64,000 bases of DNA from contig NZ_QEPQ01000004.1 in assembly GCF_003252795.1 (NCBI RefSeq), positions 124,001 to 188,000 on the forward strand, in the 5' to 3' direction. The notes under the pieces were generated by a model. It made no database searches. It had not been told where the DNA came from and worked only from the letters and a program-made list of their open reading frames with translations. The translations under genes and the position numbers were made by a program. The stretch is from Haemophilus parainfluenzae (GTDB lineage Bacteria; Pseudomonadota; Gammaproteobacteria; Enterobacterales; Pasteurellaceae). Positions 36,208 through 46,018 of this stretch are shown here, piece by piece. Within the stretch, counting starts at the first letter, position 1. The number at the start of each line of letters is the position of its first letter.

Positions 36208-36717
36208 TTAATGTTGGGTTTCCTGATTTTCTTCCGCTTCAGCTGCTGCTTGCTGCTTGTTCATGTAATCAATGAACAACGCATCGAAGTTTACCGGAGA
36301 AAGGTTTAATGCTGGGAATGTACCACGATTTACTAAGTTAGAAATCAATTCACGTGCATAAGGGAAAAGCATATTTGGGCATTGAGATGTTAAGCAGTGT
36401 GCCATTTGAACATCTTCTAAACCGCTGATTGTAAATACGCCAGCTTGTTTCACTTCACAAATAAATGCTACATCACCAGAATCTTCCATGGTGGTTTCTA
36501 CGTTGATGTTTAAAGTGACTTCGTATAAATCTTCACCTACTTGAACCGCTTCAGTGCTTAAGTCGAAGCCGAGTTTAGGTTTCCATTCTTGGTGGAAAAT
36601 ATGAGGAAGATTTGGTGCTTCAAAAGAAACATCTTTTACATAAATACGTTGAATTTGAAGTACCGCTTCTTGTTGCTCTTCAGCCGCTACTTCAGGTTGT
36701 TGATTTTGTTCAGACAT
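36208..36717 (-). CDS. secB: Protein-export chaperone SecB
   Basis: 169-residue tetrameric chaperone that keeps pre-proteins unfolded and delivers them to SecA. Family landmarks: [27 protein letters not shown], and [37 protein letters not shown]-terminus and C-terminus are Gln/Glu-rich tails. AGGAT precedes the ATG; the gene lies nine bases after yibN. Confidence 0.95.
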   Translation of the reverse strand: MSEQNQQPEVAAEEQQEAVLQIQRIYVKDVSFEAPNLPHIFHQEWKPKLGFDLSTEAVQVGEDLYEVTLNINVETTMEDSGDVAFICEVKQAGVFTISGLEDVQMAHCLTSQCPNMLFPYARELISNLVNRGTFPALNLSPVNFDALFIDYMNKQQAAAEAEENQETQH

Positions 36718-36726
36718 AGAGGATCC

Positions 36727-37173
36727 TTACTTATGTTTTTTTACTAATGGTAAATTTGCACCCGCCCAAGCAGTTAAACCGTCTTTTAACACATAAACTT
36801 TTTCAAAGCCTTGTTTGGTTAAAAGTTCTGCGGACGTAGCAGAAGAAACACCGTTAACATCCACAATGATAAGCGGTTTTTCTTTGTGATGTTCGATTTT
36901 GCCTACATTTTGATTTTTAATTTCAGTTGGAAGCAAGTTGACGCTACCAATGATATGGCCGCGTTGGAATTCATCAATAGGGCGTAAATCAATCACTACT
37001 GCTTCTTCGTCGTTCATTAAGCGAACCGCTTCAGGGTTGGTGATGACGCGATATTTTTGTGTCGCACTTTTAAAAAAGGTGAAAAGTGTCATAAAAAGGA
37101 CAGCAAACCATGCGATCGTTAAAAAAGTGTGTTTTTGAGCAAATTCAATTGCTTGAGGCATAAATTCTTGCAT
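36727..37173 (-). CDS. yibN: Membrane-anchored rhodanese-like protein YibN, catalytic Cys absent
   Basis: 148 residues: one N-terminal membrane helix (about 15-35) and a rhodanese domain (about 45-145) with [24 protein letters not shown]. At the usual active-site loop E. coli YibN has a cysteine (QCQEP), but this protein reads [10 protein letters not shown] with serines. It therefore cannot form the persulfide and may be a binding or scaffold domain. Its conserved position upstream of secB is shared with enterobacteria. Confidence 0.85.
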   Translation of the reverse strand: MQEFMPQAIEFAQKHTFLTIAWFAVLFMTLFTFFKSATQKYRVITNPEAVRLMNDEEAVVIDLRPIDEFQRGHIIGSVNLLPTEIKNQNVGKIEHHKEKPLIIVDVNGVSSATSAELLTKQGFEKVYVLKDGLTAWAGANLPLVKKHK

Positions 37174-37322
37174 GTTGTTCTCAACTTAATTTTGATAATG
37201 AATAAGAGTTTATCTTCAGATGAAATAAGGCTTTAAGTATAACCGCACTTTAGTTATCTTTCAAAAAAATTATCAAGGAAACGCAACGTTGGCGAAAGCT
37301 TATACAATCGGATCGATAAAAA

Positions 37323-37363
37323 TGTGATCGGGATCATAAATATCTTATCTTTGTGTTTATTCT
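37323..37363 (+). promoter_or_regulatory. CRP/FNR-type activator site and -10 of ansB
   Basis: TGTGATCGGGATCATA (37323-37338) fits CRP (TGTGA-N6-TCACA, one mismatch). It also fits FNR through its TGAT-N4-ATCA core. TATTCT at 37358-37363 is a fair -10 at roughly class II distance. E. coli ansB needs both CRP and FNR, so this site is a natural candidate. Confidence 0.5.
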
Positions 37364-37422
37364 ACGCCTAATTAAGTAGAGAATAGCCAAACTTAGATGA
37401 TTAAACGTGAAAGGAGACGCAC

Positions 37423-38472
37423 ATGAAATTAAAAAAATTAACGGCACTTATGATGCTCGGATTCGGTTTTTCGGTCGCACAAGCTGCGGAATTACCTAAT
37501 ATTACAATTTTAGCAACGGGTGGCACGATTGCCGGAAGCGGTGATACCGCAGTTTCTTCTGCTTATAAAGCGGGGCAACTCAATGTTGACGCATTAATTG
37601 ATGCGGTGCCTGAAATTAAGCAACTCGCGAATGTAAAAGGTGAGCAAATTGTAAAAATTGGTTCACAAGATATGAGTGATGATGTGTGGTTAAAATTAGC
37701 GAAAGCGATTAATGCACAGTGTAAAGATACCGATGGTTTTGTGATTACTCATGGTACCGATACCATGGAAGAAACCGCTTATTTCTTAGATCTTACCGCG
37801 AAATGTGAAAAACCAATTGTATTAGTCGGTGCAATGCGTCCTGCGACAGAAAAAAGTGCGGATGGTCCGTTAAACCTTTATAACGCTGTAGTCGTGGCAA
37901 CGGATAAAAAATCATCTGGTCGCGGTGTATTAGTGGCGATGAATGATGAAGTATTAGGTGCACGTGATGTGACCAAAATGAGTACCACTGCGGTACAAAC
38001 GTTCCATTCTCCAAACTATGGTACCTTGGGTTATATCCATAACAGTAAAGTGGATTACGAACGCTCACCTGAAAGCAAACATACTGTAAACACACCATTT
38101 AACGTAGATAAATTAGACAGCTTACCGAAAGTAGGCATTGTTTATGCTTATTCTAATGCACCAATTGAGCCGTTAAATTCATTATTGGATGCGGGTTATC
38201 AAGGTATTGTTTCTGCAGGTGTGGGTAATGGTAACGTGAATGCAGCCCATTTAGAACGTTTAGAAAAAGCGACTAAAGATGGTGTTGTGGTGGTACGTTC
38301 ATCTCGTGTGCCAACGGGTTACACAACACGTGATGCTGAAGTAGATGATTCTAAATATGGTTTTGTGGCTTCAGGTACATTGAATCCGCAAAAAGCACGT
38401 GTGTTATTACAATTAGCCTTAACACAAACAAAAGATCCAAAAGTGATTCAGCAATACTTCGAGGATTTCTAG
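37423..38472 (+). CDS. ansB: Periplasmic L-asparaginase II
   Basis: 349-residue enzyme hydrolysing asparagine to aspartate and ammonia. A signal peptide (about residues 1-21, ending AQAA) directs it to the periplasm. Both active-site threonines are present: ATGGTIAGSG and HGTDTMEETAYF. AAGGAGA precedes the ATG. It is followed by a DcuA-type transporter, giving a path asparagine to aspartate to fumarate respiration. Confidence 0.95.
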   Translation: MKLKKLTALMMLGFGFSVAQAAELPNITILATGGTIAGSGDTAVSSAYKAGQLNVDALIDAVPEIKQLANVKGEQIVKIGSQDMSDDVWLKLAKAINAQCKDTDGFVITHGTDTMEETAYFLDLTAKCEKPIVLVGAMRPATEKSADGPLNLYNAVVVATDKKSSGRGVLVAMNDEVLGARDVTKMSTTAVQTFHSPNYGTLGYIHNSKVDYERSPESKHTVNTPFNVDKLDSLPKVGIVYAYSNAPIEPLNSLLDAGYQGIVSAGVGNGNVNAAHLERLEKATKDGVVVVRSSRVPTGYTTRDAEVDDSKYGFVASGTLNPQKARVLLQLALTQTKDPKVIQQYFEDF

Positions 38473-38480
38473 GAAAGTCA

Positions 38481-38527
38481 TTGAAAGTGCGGTCAGAATT
38501 TGAATCAAATTTTAACCGCACTTTCGG
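38481..38527 (+). terminator. Uptake-sequence hairpin between ansB and dcuA
   Basis: GAAAGTGCGGT (38483-38493) and ACCGCACTTTC (38515-38525), with a second weak pairing inside. No T-run follows, so termination is likely incomplete and dcuA may be partly cotranscribed. Confidence 0.5.
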
Positions 38528-38627
38528 ATAAAATAGACTAATCCAAGTAATAAATATAGATAATGCACTAGTTTGTTGTTAATATATGTTCCGGAATTAT
38601 TTTTAAAATTAATATGGAGAAAATATT

Positions 38628-39929
38628 ATGATTTGGGCTCAACTTTTAGTCGTCCTACTCTTTATTTACCTAGGGGCTAGATTAGGCGGTATTGGTATTG
38701 GTTTCATGGGTGGTATGGGTGTCGTTGCACTTTCACTACTTGGTTTAAAACCGGGTGCTATTCCGTTTGATGTAATTTCAGTTATCATGTCTGTAATCAT
38801 GGCGATTGCGGCAATGCAAGTTGCGGGTGGTATGGATTTCTTAGTAAAAATGGCTGAAAAAATCCTACGTAAAAATCCAAAATACATCACTTTCCTTGCG
38901 CCAACTGTGACTTATTTTATGACTGTACTTGCGGGTACTGGTCACACAGCGTTCTCAACACTTCCAGTGATTGCTGAAGTGGCAAAAGAACAAGGTATTC
39001 GTCCTTCACGTCCACTTTCTATTGCGGTTATCGCTTCACAAATTGCGATTACAGCGTCTCCAATTTCTGCTGCGGTGGTATTCCTTTCTGCTGAATTAGA
39101 GAAAAACTTTGGTTTAAGTTACTTACAATTATTAGGTATTTGGATCCCAACTACTTACGCAGCATGTATGATTACTGCGGTGATTTGTAACTTCCTTGGT
39201 AAAGATTTGAAAGATGATGAAGTTTATCAAGATCGTCTAGCAAAAGGTTTAATTACTATGCGTGGTGAAATGCAAATTGAGATCAAACCTTATGCAAAAC
39301 GTTCTGTTGCAATTTTCCTTATCGCGATTTTAGTGGTCATGCTTTATGCAACTGCAATCAGTAAAACAGTTGGTTTAATTCAAAACCCAATTCTTTCTCG
39401 TGATAACGCCATTATCTCTTTCATGCTTGCGACTGCAGCCATTATCACTATGGCATGTAAAGTGGATACCGCAAAAATTACTAATGCAGCAACCTTTAAA
39501 TCAGGTATGTCAGCAGTAATTTGTGTGCTTGGTGTAGCATGGTTAGGTAATACTTTTGTTGAAGGTCATATCGATCAAATTAAAGCGGTATCAGCTGAGT
39601 TCTTACAACAATACCCTTGGAGTTTAGCGGTAATCTTGTTCTTCGCTAGTACCTTACTTTACTCACAAGCTGCAACTGCAAAAGCATTATACCCAACTGC
39701 AATTTTATTAGGTGTTTCTCCGGAAGCAGCGATTGCAGCATTTGCCGCAGTATCAGCATTATTCATTCTTCCTACTTACCCAACCTTAATTGCGGCAGTA
39801 GAAATGGATGATACTGGTTCAACTCGTATCGGTAAATATGTATTCAACCACCCATTCTTAGTGCCAGGTGTGATTGCAATCAGCTTATCTGTATTATTCG
39901 GTTTCTTAATGGCGGGTGCAGTTTTATAA
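38628..39929 (+). CDS. dcuA: Anaerobic C4-dicarboxylate transporter DcuA
   Basis: 433-residue membrane protein with about 10 helices that exchanges fumarate, malate, aspartate and succinate. N-terminus IYLGARLGGIGIGFMGGMG, AMQVAGGMDFLV, and the end FILPTYPTL, DDTGSTRIGKYVFNHPF resemble E. coli DcuA more than DcuB. TATGGAG precedes the ATG. Located after ansB, as dcuA follows aspA in E. coli. Haemophilus annotations often name it dcuB. Confidence 0.85.
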   Translation: MIWAQLLVVLLFIYLGARLGGIGIGFMGGMGVVALSLLGLKPGAIPFDVISVIMSVIMAIAAMQVAGGMDFLVKMAEKILRKNPKYITFLAPTVTYFMTVLAGTGHTAFSTLPVIAEVAKEQGIRPSRPLSIAVIASQIAITASPISAAVVFLSAELEKNFGLSYLQLLGIWIPTTYAACMITAVICNFLGKDLKDDEVYQDRLAKGLITMRGEMQIEIKPYAKRSVAIFLIAILVVMLYATAISKTVGLIQNPILSRDNAIISFMLATAAIITMACKVDTAKITNAATFKSGMSAVICVLGVAWLGNTFVEGHIDQIKAVSAEFLQQYPWSLAVILFFASTLLYSQAATAKALYPTAILLGVSPEAAIAAFAAVSALFILPTYPTLIAAVEMDDTGSTRIGKYVFNHPFLVPGVIAISLSVLFGFLMAGAVL

Positions 39930-39953
39930 TCTCCCATTAAGCTAACATAAATG

Positions 39954-39988
39954 AAAACCATCTTATCTGCAGACAAGATGGTTTTTTT
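39954..39988 (+). terminator. Rho-independent terminator after dcuA
   Basis: AAACCATCTT (39955-39964) pairs with AAGATGGTTT (39975-39984), then T-run. Confidence 0.85.
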
Positions 39989-40054
39989 AATGGGGAACTT
40001 CTTCTCGCTGTGATACTCTAAAGGGCAACCTATTTTTATATATAAGGAAAACCA

Positions 40055-40690
40055 ATGAAGTTATTTAAAATCCTTTTTACTGCATTAATTGCTTATGTGC
40101 CAACAGCATGGTCTGCGGTGGATTATAATATTAAATACAGTTCCAATTATTTAATGCCGGCGTATGTGCATTTTAAAGCTGATGGTTCACAGTATTCAGT
40201 CAATGCGAAAATTAATATTCCGTTGTACAACATTGTGTTTACTTCTCGTGGTTCGCAAACTGCGAGCCAATTTAAAATGGTAAATTATCAAGATGTGCGT
40301 AATGGTAAGCCTTATGCTATTTCTAAAATTTCGCCAACAACAATTGAATACGGTAAAGTGAAAAATGGGTTAGAAACCGAACCGTTAACATTACCGACTT
40401 TTGACTTATTCACCATGGCATTTCAGTTGAGCTATTACGATAAATTGCCAACCAGTTTCCAAATCACAAATGGTAAAAAACTTTACCCAATGGAAAATGT
40501 GAATGTGAAGAAAGTGGAAAAACAGATCCAATATAACAAGCAAACTGTCACTGAAATCACTTATTCATTTAAAACAGGTAATAAGGATATTATGGTGAAG
40601 AAATTCTCAGGTGAACAATTTCCACGTTATATCAAATACACCAGAGATGGTGATGATTATGAGTTAGAGTTTGATGAGTTTGTCAAATAA
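40055..40690 (+). CDS. Exported hypothetical protein (DUF3108-like)
   Basis: 211 residues with a signal peptide (about 1-20, ending WSA). It is predicted to be largely beta-strand (DYNIKYSSNYLMPAYVHFKADG, then repeated strands to YELEFDEFVK). The pattern resembles DUF3108-type periplasmic or outer-membrane-linked proteins, and a homologue is found next to ansB-dcu in H. influenzae. Function is unknown. Confidence 0.65.
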   Translation: MKLFKILFTALIAYVPTAWSAVDYNIKYSSNYLMPAYVHFKADGSQYSVNAKINIPLYNIVFTSRGSQTASQFKMVNYQDVRNGKPYAISKISPTTIEYGKVKNGLETEPLTLPTFDLFTMAFQLSYYDKLPTSFQITNGKKLYPMENVNVKKVEKQIQYNKQTVTEITYSFKTGNKDIMVKKFSGEQFPRYIKYTRDGDDYELEFDEFVK

Positions 40691-40703
40691 CATTAGATGA
40701 TAA

Positions 40704-40738
40704 AAAGAAGCCACGCTAGATTGCGTGGCTTTTTATTT
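40704..40738. terminator. Bidirectional terminator
   Basis: AAGCCACGC (40708-40716) pairs with GCGTGGCTT (40723-40731), with T-rich runs on both sides. It separates two convergent genes. Confidence 0.85.
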
Positions 40739-40744
40739 TATTGC

Positions 40745-42268
40745 TTATTGTGCATACATAAATACTTGAACGAGAAGAAGTATCGATGAGATAACAAATT
40801 GACAGCCCACGATTGGCATGACAAATTTCAGCCATTTATTGAATGGAATACCAAGCATTTGTAGCGTGACAAGGACTAATCCTGTTGGCGCAAGGAATAA
40901 CATAATATATTGTCCCCAGTTGTAAGCCGATACGACGATATCTCTTGGAATGCCAACAGTATCAGCCAGCGGTGCCATAATTGGCATAGCGAGTACGGCA
41001 AGACCTGAAGATGAAGGAACAACCAATCCTAAGAATATGAAGACAATGAGCTGACCAATAATAAAGATGCCGCCATTCATTCCTCCAACAAGATGAGTCA
41101 TATAATCGAGAATCGTGTCGGAAATCATTCCTTGCTCTAGAATGATATTAACTGCTCGAGCGAGTCCGATAATCAATGCGACGCCGACTAATTCAGAAGC
41201 ACCATGAGTAAACCCATTTACAACATCTTTTTCAGGCAATCCACTGATAAACATAATAATGATGGTAATGGCTAGGAAGGAAGCCGCCATTTGAGGGAAC
41301 CACCAACCACCAAACATCACACCCCATACCATGATAGGAAAGGCACCACTAAATAGAATCAGAATCAGTTTTCTTCTAAAGGTAAATTCAACGGTTGCAT
41401 TCGGATCAATATCTTTCATATAGAGATCATAGAAGGCTTGGCGATCGTCATAGGTATAAGAAAATTCAGGATTGGCACGCAGTTTTTTACAGTACCAATA
41501 CATATAGGCTATTACACAGGTTCCACCAAGAATAAGTCCCAGTGTGCGAAATCCCATCCCTTCAGTGAATGGAATCCCTGCCGCGTTTGAAGCAATAACA
41601 ACAGAGAATGGATTGATTGTTGAAAAGGCAGTGCCCATTGATGCAGCAAGGAATATGGCACCAACACAGACAATAGAATCATAACCTAAGGCTAAAAAGA
41701 CAGGAACAAGAATTGGGTAGAAGGCTACGGCTTCTTCTTCAATACCACAAGCCGTACCGCCTAACAGCATTAACACGCAGACAGCAAAGACAACAGAGAA
41801 TTCATTTCCTTTTGTTTTCTTGGTTAGAGACATTAATCCGGCATTAAACGCCCCTGTTTTGTTTATCACACCAATCATCCCACCGAGTATGAAGATAAAA
41901 ATCATAATATCCGCGACTTCAATGGTGCCATCTACCATGGCGTGAATCATATCGGTAATGCCTTTTTCGTGTTGTTCAATGCGTTGATAGGTATCGGGGA
42001 TAGCAATCGGCTTTTTGATAATGCCGTTGGTGAAATTAGAAAGTTGAATTTTGATATTGAGTTGATTAAGGGTTTGTTCTGTTGCTGGATAGCTTTGATC
42101 AGGAATTCCGTGGGTTTTGACAATAAAATGATTTTCGGTGCTGTCGTAGGAAAGTTTAGAGTAGGACCCTGAGGGAATAAGCCAAGTAAGACCAATAGCA
42201 ATAAGAAGAATAATAAAGAGAATGCTAAATGCGGAAGGGAATTTCATCTTTTTCTTTGATGCTTCCAT
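40745..42268 (-). CDS. YfcC-family membrane transporter
   Basis: 507-residue polytopic protein of the YfcC/DcuC-like family (C4-dicarboxylate or basic amino-acid carriers). Landmarks: SAFSILFIILLIAIGLTWLIPSGSY, GGMIGVINKTGAFNAGL, GGTACGIEEEAVAFYPILVPV, NPFSVVIASNAAGIPF and PSSSGLAVLAMPIMAPLAD. GGAG precedes the ATG. A monocistronic gene. Substrate unknown; relatives are annotated as arginine/ornithine antiporters or short-chain fatty-acid carriers. Confidence 0.8.
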   Translation of the reverse strand: MEASKKKMKFPSAFSILFIILLIAIGLTWLIPSGSYSKLSYDSTENHFIVKTHGIPDQSYPATEQTLNQLNIKIQLSNFTNGIIKKPIAIPDTYQRIEQHEKGITDMIHAMVDGTIEVADIMIFIFILGGMIGVINKTGAFNAGLMSLTKKTKGNEFSVVFAVCVLMLLGGTACGIEEEAVAFYPILVPVFLALGYDSIVCVGAIFLAASMGTAFSTINPFSVVIASNAAGIPFTEGMGFRTLGLILGGTCVIAYMYWYCKKLRANPEFSYTYDDRQAFYDLYMKDIDPNATVEFTFRRKLILILFSGAFPIMVWGVMFGGWWFPQMAASFLAITIIIMFISGLPEKDVVNGFTHGASELVGVALIIGLARAVNIILEQGMISDTILDYMTHLVGGMNGGIFIIGQLIVFIFLGLVVPSSSGLAVLAMPIMAPLADTVGIPRDIVVSAYNWGQYIMLFLAPTGLVLVTLQMLGIPFNKWLKFVMPIVGCQFVISSILLLVQVFMYAQ

Positions 42269-42438
42269 TATGGAGAACTCCTTGTGTTCGGATTAATCAA
42301 TAAGCCGAGCGCGTATTCTACACAAAATGAGCAAAAAAGCAAAGCGAGATTTTTGAAAGAATGCACTAATAGCAAGGTTGGCAATCGTTTACTTAAGCCT
42401 GGCTTAGATCTGGTTAGCCTGGCTTAAGGCTATTTTAT

Positions 42439-43317
42439 TTAGGAAAATTGAGTAATTTTTTCACTCAAATCATCCAACATTTCATAACGTTTTCGGTACA
42501 TGGAACGTTTTTTGCTGGCGATTTCTTCCAGCGGTTTGCGGGCACTTTCAAGCGGTAATTGCCAATATTGACCTTTTAATTGCCCTTGGTTTTCCTGCCA
42601 GAATTCATCGTAGTTGAATAGGATTTTACTGCGCGCAGATAAACGGTATTTACCTTGTGAAGTGTGAGGAATACCGACTAGTTTACATTGCCATTTTTCA
42701 GCTAACAAGCGGAAAACATTCATCAACATAAACATTGGACGAACACCGTGTAATTCTTTTGTGGCTTGTTTCACAGCTTCTTGCGCCCCTTCATAAGAAG
42801 GGCCTTGAATTGAGGCGATAAGTAATTTATTTGGCTTTAAGAAGGTGAAAGAAGCATCATAAATGCTACGCCCATCATTGTCTTTTAAGTTAATGGAAAA
42901 ATAACCTTCAAAAGGGTCAATCTGGTTGATGTTGAAATAAATACCAAGTTGATCCGTTAATTGTGCTAATAAAAGGGATTTTTCTTGGAGTAGTTTTTTA
43001 CAAAATTCTACGCCCATTTTTTCTTCAAGTATTAGCAGATTATTGGTAATGGCATTGAGTCGATCGGTTGCAGAAAAACGTTTGTCACAATAGGTCGCGA
43101 GCAATGCATTAAAACGATATGGATTTTGTTGAAAAAGCGGAATCCAAGTTTGATGAGTATTTAAGAAATCAACCAGTGCATCACATTGTTTTTTAAATAA
43201 AAATTTGCGTCCGTAATAACGGGCTTTATCCCTTAATTGTTTTTTTAATGGATGATTACAAGAATCGGGTAGTAATTCTTGAAAGGTCGCGAAAGTAATA
43301 GTTTGTTTTGCTGTCAT
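42439..43317 (-). CDS. VirK/YbjX family protein (DUF535)
   Basis: 292-residue protein of the DUF535 family. Typical segments are YYGRKFLFKKQCDAL, SIYDASFTF, IASIQGPSYEGAQEAVKQATKELHGVRPMFMLMNVFRLLA and KLVGIPHTSQGKYRLSARSKILFNYDEFW. Enterobacterial members (VirK, YbjX) affect virulence factor export and resistance to antimicrobial peptides, mechanism unknown. The family acts in the cytoplasm or at the envelope; no signal peptide is seen. Confidence 0.8.
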   Translation of the reverse strand: MTAKQTITFATFQELLPDSCNHPLKKQLRDKARYYGRKFLFKKQCDALVDFLNTHQTWIPLFQQNPYRFNALLATYCDKRFSATDRLNAITNNLLILEEKMGVEFCKKLLQEKSLLLAQLTDQLGIYFNINQIDPFEGYFSINLKDNDGRSIYDASFTFLKPNKLLIASIQGPSYEGAQEAVKQATKELHGVRPMFMLMNVFRLLAEKWQCKLVGIPHTSQGKYRLSARSKILFNYDEFWQENQGQLKGQYWQLPLESARKPLEEIASKKRSMYRKRYEMLDDLSEKITQFS

Positions 43318-43487
43318 AGTGGATAAAGTGCGGTTATTTTTTCAAACGTTTTTTATTGGGTAAAATCATGCTGATTTTTGACCTCACTTATTGTACCTGT
43401 ATTCCATGGTTTTTCCAATTAACCATCAATAAAGGTGGTTCTTTACTTGCCTATTTTTCGATTTCTCCTTAATATGCCAAATCCTAC

Positions 43488-43515
43488 CTTGAATTTATGC
43501 AACTCATCCCCATAT
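43488..43515 (+). promoter_or_regulatory. Sigma-32 heat-shock promoter of lon
   Basis: CTTGAA (43488-43493), a 14-base spacer and CCCCATAT (43508-43515) match the sigma-32 consensus (CTTGAA, 13-15 bases, CCCCAT-T). The site is 38 bases before the lon start, consistent with lon being a heat-shock gene. Confidence 0.8.
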
Positions 43516-43552
43516 TCAATGAAATTATAGAATTGATGTAAGAGAGATAATT

Positions 43553-45970
43553 ATGAACGCCAAAAGAACTCAACAACGTACACTTCCTGTATTGCCATTA
43601 CGGGATGTTGTCGTTTTCCCTTATATGGTGATGCCACTTTTTGTTGGGCGTGCAAAATCGATTAGCGCCCTTGATGAAGCCATGAATGAGGGCAAACAAT
43701 TATTATTGGTGTCACAAAAGCAAGCAGATTTAGAAGAACCTACCGTTGATGATGTATTCGATGTCGGGACGATTGCGAATATTATTCAATTATTAAAATT
43801 GCCAGACGGCACGGTGAAAGTGTTGGTGGAAGGGCAACAACGCGCGAAAATCAATCAATTAAATGATGGTGAAGACCATTTTTCAGCGGAAGTCACGCCG
43901 ATTGAAACCACATTTGGTGATGAAAAAGAATTAGATGTGGTGAAGGCAGCTGTTTTAAATGAATTTGAAAGCTATCTTCAACTCAACAAAAAAATTCCTG
44001 CTGACGTTTTAGGGGCATTACAACGCATTGATGATGCCGATCGTTTAGCGGATACCATGGCTGCGCATATTCCAGTAACTGTTCGCCATAAACAAAGTGT
44101 GTTAGAGCTTGCAGATGTGCAAGAGCGTTTAGAATACTTGCTCGGCATGATGGAGTCTGAAGCGGATATTCTTCAAGTTGAAAAACGCATCCGTGGCCGT
44201 GTTAAAAAACAAATGGAGAAAAGCCAGCGTAACTATTATCTTAGCGAACAAATCAAAGCGATTCGCAAAGAAATGGACGAAGGCGAAAGCGAAGATACCA
44301 TTGATGAAGTTGAACAACTTCGTCAAAAGGTTGAAGCGGCAGGTATGCCGGCAGATGTGCGCGAAAAAGTAGAAAGTGAGTTACAAAAACTCAAAATGAT
44401 GTCAGCGATGTCTGCGGAAGCAACGGTGGTGCGTAGCTATGTTGAGTGGATGCTTCAAGTGCCATGGCATAAACGTACTAAAGTGAAGAAAGATATTGCA
44501 AAAGCACAACAGGTTTTAGATGCGGATCACTACGGTTTAGAACGTGTGAAAGAACGCATTTTAGAATACCTTGCGGTGCAAGCACGTTTAAACAAAATCA
44601 AAGGTCCAATTCTTTGTTTAGTGGGACCGCCAGGGGTAGGTAAAACCTCACTGGGTCAATCTATTGCCAATGCAACAGGTCGTAAATATGTGCGTATGGC
44701 ATTAGGTGGAGTACGTGATGAAGCAGAAATCCGTGGTCACCGTAAAACTTATATTGGTGCATTGCCAGGTAAATTGATTCAAAAAATGGCAAAAGTTGGC
44801 GTGAAAAACCCACTCTTCTTGCTTGATGAGATTGATAAAATGTCTTCGGATATGCGTGGTGATCCTGCGTCAGCCTTGTTAGAGGTGCTTGATCCTGAAC
44901 AAAATACCACCTTCAACGATCACTATCTTGAAGTGGATTACGATTTGTCTGATGTGATGTTTGTGGCAACCTCAAACTCCATGAATATTCCAGGCCCATT
45001 GTTAGATCGTATGGAAGTCATTCGTCTTTCTGGTTATACCGAAGATGAGAAACTCAATATTGCGATGCAACATTTGTTACAAAAACAAATTGAACGTAAT
45101 GGATTGAAAAAAGGCGAATTAACCATCGAAGAAAACGCGATCTTAGATATTATCCGTTATTACACCCGTGAAGCCGGTGTGCGTGGATTAGAGCGTGAGA
45201 TTTCTAAAATCTGTCGTAAAGCGGTGAAGAATTTATTGGTCAATCCAAAAGTGAAATCCATTACCGTTAATTCAGACAACTTGCATGACTATCTTGGTGT
45301 GAAACGTTTTGAATTTGGTAAAGCGGATACCCAAAACCGTGTAGGCGAAGTAACAGGTCTTGCATGGACAGAAGTGGGCGGTGACTTACTGACCATTGAA
45401 ACTGCGTCAGTAGTGGGTAAAGGTAAATTAACCTTCACCGGTTCATTAGGCGATGTGATGAAAGAATCTATCCAAGCTGCGATGACCGTAGTTCGTGCAC
45501 GTGCTGAAAAATTGGGTATCAATTCTGAATTCCATGAAAAACGTGATATTCACATTCACGTACCAGACGGTGCCACACCGAAAGATGGTCCAAGCGCAGG
45601 TATCGCAATGTGTACGGCATTGGTTTCTTGTTTAACAGGTAACCCAGTGCGTGCCGATGTCGCAATGACTGGTGAAATCAGCCTACGCGGTAAAGTATTA
45701 CCAATTGGCGGATTAAAAGAAAAATTACTTGCGGCACATCGTGGTGGTATTAAAACTGTATTGATTCCAAAAGATAACGTGAAAGATTTGGAAGAAATTC
45801 CAGATAACGTGAAAGAAAATCTAGCGATTCATGCGGTAGAAACCATTGATGAAGTGTTAGGTTTAGCGTTAGAGAATCCACCTAAAGGCATTGAATTCGT
45901 GAAAGTGGAAACGAAAGCGAAAGCACCACGCCGTAAAGCTGCGACTAAAACAGCAAGAGCGGTCAATTAA
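43553..45970 (+). CDS. lon: ATP-dependent protease Lon
   Basis: 805-residue AAA+ protease that degrades misfolded and regulatory proteins. N-terminal substrate domain ([23 protein letters not shown]), Walker [12 protein letters not shown], Walker [11 protein letters not shown], and the catalytic Ser in [11 protein letters not shown] with Lys in [18 protein letters not shown] precedes the ATG. Length is slightly longer than E. coli Lon because of a basic C-terminal tail. Confidence 0.97.
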   Translation: MNAKRTQQRTLPVLPLRDVVVFPYMVMPLFVGRAKSISALDEAMNEGKQLLLVSQKQADLEEPTVDDVFDVGTIANIIQLLKLPDGTVKVLVEGQQRAKINQLNDGEDHFSAEVTPIETTFGDEKELDVVKAAVLNEFESYLQLNKKIPADVLGALQRIDDADRLADTMAAHIPVTVRHKQSVLELADVQERLEYLLGMMESEADILQVEKRIRGRVKKQMEKSQRNYYLSEQIKAIRKEMDEGESEDTIDEVEQLRQKVEAAGMPADVREKVESELQKLKMMSAMSAEATVVRSYVEWMLQVPWHKRTKVKKDIAKAQQVLDADHYGLERVKERILEYLAVQARLNKIKGPILCLVGPPGVGKTSLGQSIANATGRKYVRMALGGVRDEAEIRGHRKTYIGALPGKLIQKMAKVGVKNPLFLLDEIDKMSSDMRGDPASALLEVLDPEQNTTFNDHYLEVDYDLSDVMFVATSNSMNIPGPLLDRMEVIRLSGYTEDEKLNIAMQHLLQKQIERNGLKKGELTIEENAILDIIRYYTREAGVRGLEREISKICRKAVKNLLVNPKVKSITVNSDNLHDYLGVKRFEFGKADTQNRVGEVTGLAWTEVGGDLLTIETASVVGKGKLTFTGSLGDVMKESIQAAMTVVRARAEKLGINSEFHEKRDIHIHVPDGATPKDGPSAGIAMCTALVSCLTGNPVRADVAMTGEISLRGKVLPIGGLKEKLLAAHRGGIKTVLIPKDNVKDLEEIPDNVKENLAIHAVETIDEVLGLALENPPKGIEFVKVETKAKAPRRKAATKTARAVN

Positions 45971-45982
45971 TGACTCATTTTT

Positions 45983-46008
45983 AGGGCTTGTGAAAACAAG
46001 CCCTTTTG
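45983..46008 (+). terminator. Terminator after lon
   Basis: AGGGCTTG (45983-45990) pairs with CAAGCCCT (45997-46004), followed by TTTT. The hemW start is only 11 bases further. Confidence 0.75.
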
Positions 46009-46018
46009 ACTTTTAATT

